Positions 1-5,132 of a DNA stretch of 5,132 nucleotides are shown piece by piece (the stretch's first letter is position 1; every line of letters starts with the position of its first letter). Both the position numbers and the translations under genes were made by a program. Under the pieces are notes generated by a model. That model was given only the letters and a program-made list of their open reading frames with translations, did no database searches and was not told the origin of the DNA. Source of the DNA: Desulfovibrio sp. (GTDB lineage Bacteria; Desulfobacterota; Desulfovibrionia; Desulfovibrionales; Desulfovibrionaceae); contig JAITEY010000280.1 of NCBI GenBank assembly GCA_031281815.1, positions 1 through 5,132 of the forward strand. Direction: 5' to 3'.

Positions 1-1036
1 CGCCTTCGGGCGTTATTCCGGCGGTCCGCAAGCCTCCTGGGAAATAAGTTTTTGGAACGCCCTGCCGGCCTATGAGGCGGCCGGGGCCGAGGCCGAAGCG
101 GCAGCGGCGGATTTCGCCGCCGCGCGTCTGCTCATGCAGTCCGATCTGGCGTTGTGTTATGTGCAGTTGCGCACCCTGGACAGTCGCCGGGAACTCTACG
201 AATCGACCATTGAGGCGTACAAGCGGGCTGTGGCCCTGACCGACAGCCAATACCGGGGCGGCATGGTCACCCGGATGGACCTTGAGCAGGCCCGCGCCCA
301 ACTGGCGGACGCGCAGGCGCAGCTGGCGGCCCTGGAACGGGAACGGTCGGAACTGGAACACGGCATTGCCGTTTTATGCGGGCAAAGCCCGTCGTCCTTC
401 GACCTGCCGCGCGCCCCCCTGACGGACCGCATTCCGGTGCTGCCGCGGGAACTGCCTTCGGCCCTGCTGCGTCGCAGGCCGGATATTACAGCGGCGGAAC
501 GGCGTGTTGCCGCCGCCAATGAAAGGATAGGCGTGGCCAGGGGCGCGTGGTTCCCCGCCTTTACCCTGAGCGCCGACCTGCTGTGGCAGGCTGCGGAATG
601 GCAGGCGGCCGCCCTGTATACCTGGACGCTCGGACCGGGCGGGGCGCTGAACCTGTTTCAGGGCGGGCGCAGCCTCGCCGAAAACGAGGCCGCGGCGGCA
701 GCCTACGATGCCGAGGCGGCGCAGTACCGCGCGACGGTGCTGCAGGCGATTAAGGAGGCGGAGGACGCCCTCTCCGCGTTGCGTTATTCAGAGCGCGAAG
801 CCGGAGCCCGCGCGGAGGCGGCGCGCGCGGCGCGCGCCGCCTTGGGTATTGCCCTGTCCCAGTACCGGGGAGGCATGACCACCTATTTGCAGGTGGTCAG
901 CGTCCAGACCACGGCGCTTTCCAATGAAAGCAGCGTCATAGAAGTGCGGGGCCGGCGTCTGGCGGCGACAATCAATCTGGTCAAGGCGTTGGGCGGAAGC
1001 TTCGATGCCGGAGAAATCCGCGGCCTGCTCCCTTGA
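1..1036 (+). CDS. TolC/OprM-family outer-membrane efflux protein, C-terminal part (5' end outside window)
   Basis: The reading frame is open from base 2, giving 344 codons before TGA at 1034-1036. OprM/NodT/CusC-type proteins usually have about 450-480 residues, so roughly the first quarter, including any signal peptide or lipobox, lies outside. The family forms trimeric outer-membrane channels that continue as an alpha-helical tunnel across the periplasm and serve RND or similar pumps. Seen in the fragment: SWEI near residue 12, long Ala/Glu/Arg-rich coiled-coil helices, the family signature LLRRRPDITAAERR (about 155-168) followed by AANERIGVARGAWFP, and a beta-strand segment GGALNLFQGGRS. 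The YRGGM motif occurs twice (about 84-88 and 288-292), reflecting the family's duplicated two-half structure. The protein ends normally after ALGGSFD. It is probably the last gene of an efflux operon whose pump and adaptor genes would lie to the left. The substrate cannot be told from this subunit. Confidence 0.93.
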   Translation, partial: AFGRYSGGPQASWEISFWNALPAYEAAGAEAEAAAADFAAARLLMQSDLALCYVQLRTLDSRRELYESTIEAYKRAVALTDSQYRGGMVTRMDLEQARAQLADAQAQLAALERERSELEHGIAVLCGQSPSSFDLPRAPLTDRIPVLPRELPSALLRRRPDITAAERRVAAANERIGVARGAWFPAFTLSADLLWQAAEWQAAALYTWTLGPGGALNLFQGGRSLAENEAAAAAYDAEAAQYRATVLQAIKEAEDALSALRYSEREAGARAEAARAARAALGIALSQYRGGMTTYLQVVSVQTTALSNESSVIEVRGRRLAATINLVKALGGSFDAGEIRGLLP

Positions 1037-1078
1037 TCAGCCGTTCTTTCATCGTTTGCAACCGCTCCTTTCAGGAAG

Positions 1079-1110
1079 ATTCCCGATTGACTCCCGGCGA
1101 AGCCGGGAAT
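1079..1110 (+). terminator. GC-rich hairpin with competing upstream arm, possible terminator of the efflux operon
   Basis: A perfect 7-bp stem, TCCCGGC (1092-1098) and GCCGGGA (1102-1108), closes a GAA loop 55 bases after the efflux stop codon. No T tract follows, so it is not a classical intrinsic terminator; it could instead protect an mRNA 3' end. ATTCCCG at 1079-1085 is also perfectly complementary to CGGGAAT at 1104-1110. That gives a second, mutually exclusive 7-bp stem using the same right arm. The function is inferred; only the pairing is seen. Confidence 0.35.
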
Positions 1111-1127
1111 ACCATCACCGGAATATG

Positions 1128-1138
1128 CCCTTTGAGGG
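1128..1138 (+). other. small hairpin in the leader of the 1199 gene
   Basis: CCCT (1128-1131), loop TTG, AGGG (1135-1138) form a 4-bp perfect stem in the gap between the efflux gene and the small membrane-protein gene. It is short and may be chance. It is recorded because it lies between the larger hairpin and the next start. I found no good -35/-10 pair around it. Confidence 0.15.
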
Positions 1139-1189
1139 GTTTGGCGTCTGATTGCAACAATACGGGGCGACGGCCGACGCGTTTTTTTC

Positions 1190-1193
1190 GGGG
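1190..1193 (+). promoter_or_regulatory. weak ribosome binding site favouring ATG at 1199
   Basis: GGGG (1190-1193, continuing as GGGGTG) ends five bases before the ATG at 1199. It is preceded by a T7 tract (1182-1188). The in-frame GTG at 1193, two codons upstream, has only T7 and CGG before it and no purine-rich site at proper spacing. ATG 1199 is therefore the better start, although GTG 1193 cannot be excluded and would add one Arg before the hydrophobic segment. Confidence 0.4.
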
Positions 1194-1198
1194 TGCGC

Positions 1199-1702
1199 AT
1201 GTTTACCGATCCGCTTGCAACGACCATGGCCATGCAGATGCTGTTTTTTGTCGGTCTGGTCGTCGTCTTTTTTTTCCTGGCCCGCGCTGTATCGGCGCAA
1301 GGTGAAGAAACGCGCGAAGCGCTGCGCAAGCAGCAGATGTACCTTGCCGATTTGGAACGCCAGCTTATGGACATGAGTTTTCTGTTGCGGCGCGGGCAGG
1401 GGGGCGAAGAGGCCGTTCCCGCCGCGGAGCCCGGCCGGGCGCGCGATGCGCTTTCGCCGGCCGGGCAAAAGGGCGGGTTGCCGCCCCTGCCGCCGCGCAA
1501 ACCCGGCGCTGCGGCGTCCGACGACCTCCTGCTGCCGCCCCCGCCCATGAAGCGGGCGCCGACGGACGACTACGATCCGGAAAAAGACCCTTTCCTGTTT
1601 GACGACGGCTTCGGGCCGCCCTCCGGCCGGGACGCCTACGGCAGAAGACCCGCGGGCGACGGGCTGCGTCTTCCGTCCGCGCGGCGGGACGGCAGACGGT
1701 GA
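1199..1702 (+). CDS. small membrane-anchored, proline-rich protein of unknown function, coupled to nadK
   Basis: I do not recognise this 167-residue protein. Residues 11-29 are strongly hydrophobic (AMQMLFFVGLVVVFFFLA), giving one membrane segment. Residues 36-64 are charged and look helical, possibly a short coiled coil (EETREALRKQQMYLADLERQL). From about 65 the chain is low-complexity, rich in Pro, Gly, Arg and Asp, with PPLPPRKP and LLPPPPMKR runs, an acidic patch (TDDYDPEKDPFLFDD, 122-136), and a basic end. This suggests an anchor, a helical stalk and a disordered tail. VSA before QGEE (31-33) could be a signal-peptidase site, but the start lacks the usual positive charges, so an uncleaved anchor seems likelier. 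Good reading-frame length and the four-base overlap with nadK (GTGA, 1699-1702) support a real gene. Membrane-segment codons include a T6 (1244-1249) and a T8 tract (1268-1275). Confidence 0.72.
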   Translation: MFTDPLATTMAMQMLFFVGLVVVFFFLARAVSAQGEETREALRKQQMYLADLERQLMDMSFLLRRGQGGEEAVPAAEPGRARDALSPAGQKGGLPPLPPRKPGAAASDDLLLPPPPMKRAPTDDYDPEKDPFLFDDGFGPPSGRDAYGRRPAGDGLRLPSARRDGRR

Positions 1703-2556
1703 GCGGGAAGCGGGCGCTCGGCGCTCTGGCCCTTGTGGTGAAAAAGGGCAACCGTCGCGCCGAGGCGGCCTGCGCGGATATTGCGGACCTGCTGGCCCGC
1801 CGGGGCGTTCCGTTCAGCACGGCTTTTCACCCCGACGACGACCCGGCCGACTGTCTTCCGCCCGACGCCGGACTCATACTGGTGCTCGGCGGCGACGGAA
1901 CCTTCATTGCCGTTGCCCGCAGGTGTCTGGACCGGGGCGTACCTGTGGGCGGAGTCAATTTCGGCCGCGTCGGTTTTTTGAACGAACTGACCCCGGAAAA
2001 CTGTGTCGATGTGCTTGCAAGGACCCTGGACAGCGGTCCGGCAACGGAAAAACACATGACTCTGCGCTATACGCTGTCGCGCGGCAACGGCGAACAGCTT
2101 CGGGGCGAGGCGGTGAACGACGTGGTGTTGACGCGCGGTCGGGTGGCGCGCCTGTGCAGCCTGCGTCTTTCCGTAAACGGCAGGTCGTTTGTCGGCCTGC
2201 GTTCGGACGGTCTGATTTTCTCCACTCCCATCGGCTCTTCAGGGTATTGCGGCTCGGCCGGCGGGCCGCTGATGGCGCCGGATATCAACGCCTATGCGGT
2301 CACGGCCATCTGCCCTTACCTGAACAGCTTTCACCCCTTGATGCTCTGCCCGGAAACGCGGTTTTCCGTCCTTGTCGAGGAACCTTCCCCGGATATCTAT
2401 CTTACGGTGGACGGGCAGGAAAGCCGGCACGTTGCCGGGGGCGATGTCCTGGAAGTGTGCGGTTTGCGGGAACGCCTGATCACGGCTGATTTCGGGGCGG
2501 CGGGCTATTTTGAGCGCCTGCTGCAGCGGGGCTTCGCCGCTCCGGGCGAGATCTGA
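1699..2556 (+). CDS. nadK: NAD kinase (ATP/polyphosphate-type NAD+ phosphorylation to NADP+)
   Basis: This 285-residue cytosolic enzyme makes NADP+ from NAD+ and is the only de novo source of NADP in most bacteria. The length is normal for the family. Diagnostic motifs are present: LVLGGDGTF with the catalytic GGDGT at 64-68; GVNFGRVGFLNEL (85-97); ND at 140-141 for nicotinamide-ribose contacts; DGLIFSTPIGSSGY (170-183) followed by SAGGPLMAP; and LTVDGQE (235-241). The third block normally reads TPTGSTAY; here it reads TPIGSSGY, with Thr to Ile, Thr to Ser and Ala to Gly changes. The key Gly, the first Ser/Thr-Pro and Tyr are kept. The GTG start overlaps the previous stop by four bases and the N-terminus (ALGALALVVKKGN) begins like family members, so translational coupling is likely. 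There is no strong separate Shine-Dalgarno site. The gene converges with the response-regulator gene across 31 bases. Confidence 0.96.
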   Translation: MSGKRALGALALVVKKGNRRAEAACADIADLLARRGVPFSTAFHPDDDPADCLPPDAGLILVLGGDGTFIAVARRCLDRGVPVGGVNFGRVGFLNELTPENCVDVLARTLDSGPATEKHMTLRYTLSRGNGEQLRGEAVNDVVLTRGRVARLCSLRLSVNGRSFVGLRSDGLIFSTPIGSSGYCGSAGGPLMAPDINAYAVTAICPYLNSFHPLMLCPETRFSVLVEEPSPDIYLTVDGQESRHVAGGDVLEVCGLRERLITADFGAAGYFERLLQRGFAAPGEI

Positions 2557-2574
2557 AAATGATGCGGATTTTCA
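2554..2574. terminator. AT-rich inverted repeat between convergent genes, weak terminator candidate
   Basis: TGAAAAT (2554-2560) and ATTTTCA (2568-2574) are perfect inverted repeats around a seven-base GC-rich loop, and the left arm contains the nadK stop codon. This lies in the 31-base gap where nadK meets the response-regulator gene, so a bidirectional terminator would be expected near here. The stem is AT-rich and would be weak, and no long T tract follows on either strand. Only the symmetry is seen; termination is inferred. Confidence 0.25.
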
Positions 2575-2587
2575 CGACAACCGCGTT

Positions 2588-3970
2588 TCAATGCCCGGTG
2601 ATGCCGTACTTGCGCAGTTTGTACTGCAGAAGGCTTTTGGATACGCCCAGGCGCTCGGCGGCCTTGACCTGCACAAAATCCGCCCTGGCCAAAGCCCGCC
2701 GGATCAACGCCGCTTCCAGCCTGTCCAGCGTTTCCGCCAGGTTCAGCTCCGCCGGCAGCAAATCAAGCGCGTTTTTCAAATGGGCCTCTTCATCCTTGAC
2801 CTCGGGAGGCAGGTCGTCCACCGTGACGGTGTCGCCGCTTGCCATAATCATGCAGCGCTCCACCACGTTTTCCAACTGCCGGATGTTGCCCGGCCATTCG
2901 TAGCCGGAAAGGAGCTCAAGCGCCTCCGGACTGAAGGTCTTGCGGGACAGGTTGTTGTCCGCCGTCGCTTTTTCCGTGAAATGGGCCAAAAGCAACGGGA
3001 TGTCCTCACGCCGCTCGCGCAGGGGCGGCAGCACCATCTGCACCACGTTCAGCCTGTAATACAGGTCTTCGCGAAACCTGTCGGCCTCCACTTCACGTTG
3101 CAGGTCTTTGTTGGTGGCCGCGACTACCCGTATGTCCACCTCAATTTCCTCGGAGCCGCCGACACGCTCGAATTTACGCTCCTGCAGCACGCGCAGGAGC
3201 TTCACCTGGAGTTCGGGCGGCAGCTCGCCGATTTCATCCAGAAAGAGGGTGCCGCCGTGCGCCAGTTCAAAACGCCCGCGGTGCAACGCCACGGCGCCTG
3301 TAAACGAGCCTTTTTCGTGCCCGAAAAGTTCGCTTTCCAACACGCCGGGATTGAGGGCCGCGCAGTTGACGCTGATAAAAGGACCGTCCTTGCGCGGAGA
3401 CGCAAAATGCACGGCCCTGGCTACAAGTTCCTTGCCCGTGCCTGATTCTCCGCTGATAAGAATGGTGCTCTTGGCGGGCGCGGCCCTGTCCACCACAGCC
3501 AGCACATTGCGTATCCCCTTGCTCTTGCCGATTATCCGGTGCCGCCCGTACTGCTCTTCCAGGTTCTCATGCAGCAGGCGGTAACGCCTGTGCACCCCCG
3601 CCAGCTCGGCGGCGTTCTGCACCGAAAGCAGCAACTCGTCGTTGGCGAACGGCTTGGCGATATAGTCGAACGCCCCCATTTTCATAAGGTCCACCGCGCT
3701 TTCAATGGTGCCGAACGCGGTCATCACCAGCACGGGAACATGCGGGTAATCCCGCTTGACATGCGCCAGCACGTCCTTGCCCGACAGCTTGGGCATCTTC
3801 ATGTCCGTGATGACGACATCCACTTCGGACTCGTCCAAAAAAGCCAGGGCGCTTTCCGGGTCGCTCAGGGCCGTTACCGAATAGCCCGCGTCCAACAGCA
3901 GGCTTTCCAGAACCAGCAGGTAGTTCTTTTCATCGTCGATGAGCAGAATTTCGATTTGTTCCGTGGACAT
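2588..3970 (-). CDS. NtrC-family sigma-54-dependent response regulator
   Basis: This complete 460-residue cytosolic transcription activator has three domains. The receiver domain (about 6-120) has acidic residues D12-D13, phospho-acceptor D56 in VVITDMKMP, T84 and K106-P107. The AAA+ domain (about 145-380) has Walker A GESGTGKE (174-181), the sigma-54-contact loop GSFTGA (221-226, usually GAFTGA), Walker B TLFLDEIGE (241-249), sensor I RVVAATN (281-287), R300 and R306 as likely arginine fingers, and sensor II WPGNIRQLEN (359-368). A C-terminal Fis-type helix-turn-helix spans about 430-456 (KAAERLGVSKSLLQYKLRKYGI). All parts needed for ATP-driven opening of sigma-54 promoters are present. ATG at 3970 lies nine bases after the kinase stop. 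AAGGA (3983-3987, minus strand) overlaps the kinase end with long 12-base spacing, and GAGAAG (3976-3981) is closer but weaker. The partner is the upstream kinase; the target genes and signal are unknown. The architecture resembles ZraR/HydG and AtoC, but no orthology is claimed. Confidence 0.96.
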   Translation of the reverse strand: MSTEQIEILLIDDEKNYLLVLESLLLDAGYSVTALSDPESALAFLDESEVDVVITDMKMPKLSGKDVLAHVKRDYPHVPVLVMTAFGTIESAVDLMKMGAFDYIAKPFANDELLLSVQNAAELAGVHRRYRLLHENLEEQYGRHRIIGKSKGIRNVLAVVDRAAPAKSTILISGESGTGKELVARAVHFASPRKDGPFISVNCAALNPGVLESELFGHEKGSFTGAVALHRGRFELAHGGTLFLDEIGELPPELQVKLLRVLQERKFERVGGSEEIEVDIRVVAATNKDLQREVEADRFREDLYYRLNVVQMVLPPLRERREDIPLLLAHFTEKATADNNLSRKTFSPEALELLSGYEWPGNIRQLENVVERCMIMASGDTVTVDDLPPEVKDEEAHLKNALDLLPAELNLAETLDRLEAALIRRALARADFVQVKAAERLGVSKSLLQYKLRKYGITGH

Positions 3971-3979
3971 CGGCGCTTC

Positions 3980-5132
3980 TCATCCTTGGGAATCCGGCGC
4001 GGCCGCGCCGGGCAGCGTCACGCGCACCACGGCTCCGCCTTCCGGAGCATTGTACAGTTCCAGTCTGCCGCCGTGGCTGCCGATAATGTTGGCGACTATG
4101 GGCAGGCCGAGGCCGGTGCCGCCGTCCTTGGTCGTAAAAAAAGGATCCAGTACTTTGTCCATGTATTCCTGCGGAAAACCGGGGCCCGAATCCCGAAAGG
4201 TCAGCAGCACGCCGGGGACGGCATTGCCCGCGCCGGGCGTCCGGCGTATGTCTATGCTCAGAACGCCGCCGCTTTGCATGGCCTGCAGGGCGTTGCTCAT
4301 GATATTGTAAAAGGCTCGGTACAGGAGGTCCTTGTCGCCCGGCACAAAGGCGCCGTCGTCGTCTCCCGAACGCAGCACGGCGACTTCCCGCGCGTTGATC
4401 TCCGGCGTCAAAAAGGTCAGCGCCTGGGCAATCACCTGTTCGACGCCCACGCTGTCCCGCACCGGCTGCCTGGGCCGCGCGTAATCAAGAAAATCGCTCA
4501 CCGTGCGCGTCAGCCGCCGCGCCTCGTCGTAAACGGCCTGCAGAATCCTGGTCGAGCCGTTCTTTTCTCCCCCGGCGCGGTTGAGCAGAAACTCGGCGCT
4601 GGAGGAAATAATACCCAGAGGGTTGCGTATTTCGTGCGCAATGCCCGCCACGACACGTCCCATTCCGGCCAGCTTTTCATGCTGGTGCAGTTCGTTCAAC
4701 AGCCGTTGCTCTTCCGCCGTGCGCAAGGCTATGGCCCGCTCCGCGCGGCGCACGAGAAGAAGCAGCAAAGCCATGAGCATACCCGACCCGAGCAGCGTCA
4801 CCGCCAGCACGAGCTGCTGAAAACGCACGGAACTCTCCATGTCCTGCGTGATGTCCTGCGAAAATTCCAACACCCCCATGTTCGCGCCGAAATCGCCGAG
4901 CCGGCTGAGCCGTTCGGCCGCCCCCATCGGCGCCGACGGATTCAGACGCTCGGCTACGCGCAACAGCTCGCTCAACTCGGAAGGACCGAGCCGCTCGGGC
5001 GCGCGCATGCGGTATGTGGTGCGCATGCGGTACGTGTCCGGCGGCAGCGAAAACCTGAAAAAAGCCGAATGATAGGGCAACGCGGCGTCAATGTCGAAAA
5101 CAGGCCCTTCGGCCTTGACCGCAAGGTCCACA
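3980..5132 (-). CDS. membrane sensor histidine kinase, N-terminus outside window
   Basis: The frame is open to the right edge; the GTG at 5131 may be only an internal Val, so the true start is not visible. Residues below are counted from that codon (383 visible). Residues 1 to about 105 are a polar, probably periplasmic sensor region, followed by one membrane helix (about 107-127, ending in RR). A short helical linker (128-152) leads to HisKA with GIAHEIRNPLG and phospho-acceptor H166. The ATPase domain shows the N-box NIMSNALQAM (N276, N280), G1 box DSGPG (314-318), F-box DPFFTTK (329-335) and G2 box GGTGLGLPI (338-345 region). A first membrane helix is presumably beyond the edge. No HAMP or PAS domain is evident in the short linker. 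The gene should phosphorylate the response regulator encoded nine bases downstream. The ligand is unknown. A duplicated TYRMR motif (34-38, 40-44) lies in the sensor region. Confidence 0.94.
   Translation of the reverse strand, partial: VDLAVKAEGPVFDIDAALPYHSAFFRFSLPPDTYRMRTTYRMRAPERLGPSELSELLRVAERLNPSAPMGAAERLSRLGDFGANMGVLEFSQDITQDMESSVRFQQLVLAVTLLGSGMLMALLLLLVRRAERAIALRTAEEQRLLNELHQHEKLAGMGRVVAGIAHEIRNPLGIISSSAEFLLNRAGGEKNGSTRILQAVYDEARRLTRTVSDFLDYARPRQPVRDSVGVEQVIAQALTFLTPEINAREVAVLRSGDDDGAFVPGDKDLLYRAFYNIMSNALQAMQSGGVLSIDIRRTPGAGNAVPGVLLTFRDSGPGFPQEYMDKVLDPFFTTKDGGTGLGLPIVANIIGSHGGRLELYNAPEGGAVVRVTLPGAAAPDSQG
5003..5038. repeat. 18-bp imperfect tandem duplication in the histidine kinase gene
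   Basis: Two adjacent 18-base units (5003-5020 and 5021-5038) both begin GCGCATGCGGTA and match at 15 of 18 positions. The unit length is a multiple of three, so the frame is kept, and the kinase sensor region reads TYRMRT-TYRMRA on the minus strand. This looks like an in-frame duplication by slippage that has since diverged slightly. Confidence 0.8.

Noticed and set aside
1141..1158. Sigma-54-like promoter TGGC...TTGCA at about 1142-1156 upstream of the small membrane-protein gene
   Set aside because: The GG and GC elements are nine bases apart where ten are required, a spacing that normally abolishes sigma-54 recognition.
1132..1163. Sigma-70-like promoter TTGAGG ... CAATAC
   Set aside because: The spacer is 20 bases and both boxes are poor matches, so no promoter is claimed.
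1165..1188. GC-rich segment followed by T7 as an intrinsic terminator
   Set aside because: The GC-rich part gives only a 3-bp outer stem with mismatches, and the T7 tract sits right before a start codon.
883..1548. Minus-strand open frame of 221 codons spanning the gap and the 1199 gene
   Set aside because: Its translation is low-complexity and basic with no domain, and it crosses the conserved end of the efflux gene in antisense.
1599..2489. Plus-strand open frame of 296 codons overlapping the small membrane-protein gene and nadK
   Set aside because: It runs out of frame through nadK, whose motifs are unambiguous; its Arg/Gly/Pro-rich translation is typical of a shadow frame.
2510..3445. 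Long plus-strand open frame of 311 codons opposite the response regulator
   Set aside because: It is antisense to a clearly conserved NtrC-type gene, has no recognisable domains, and reflects high-GC codon bias on the opposite strand.

Overview
The window is a high-GC bacterial fragment with Gram-negative features: an outer-membrane TolC-family efflux subunit and an NtrC-type sigma-54 two-component pair. Codon use, GC content and gene style would suit a deltaproteobacterium such as a Desulfovibrio relative. That is an impression from sequence style, not a demonstrated placement.

Layout. Positions 1-1036 (+) hold the C-terminal three quarters of a TolC/OprM-type outer-membrane efflux protein, cut by the left edge. 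A non-coding gap of about 160 bases follows (1037-1198), with a small GC-rich hairpin, a competing alternative stem and a T7 tract. Positions 1199-1702 (+) encode a small unrecognised protein with one N-terminal hydrophobic segment and a proline-rich, charged tail. Its stop codon overlaps the GTG start of nadK (NAD kinase, 1699-2556, +) by four bases. nadK converges on a minus-strand two-component operon across a 31-base gap. The operon reads right to left: a membrane sensor histidine kinase (3980 to the right edge, N-terminus missing), then nine bases, then a complete NtrC-family sigma-54 response regulator (2588-3970).

How the genes work together. The kinase should autophosphorylate on His166 (numbered from the codon at 5131) and pass the phosphate to Asp56 of the regulator, which would then activate sigma-54 promoters that are not visible in this window. 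The small membrane protein and nadK look translationally coupled, but no functional link is evident. The efflux subunit probably ends an operon that lies mostly to the left.

I found no mobile element, CRISPR array, tRNA or rRNA, and no convincing new multi-gene system. The points most worth a second look are the uncharacterised membrane protein coupled to nadK, with its T8 tract in the membrane-segment codons; an 18-base tandem duplication in the kinase sensor region; and the alternative hairpins after the efflux gene.
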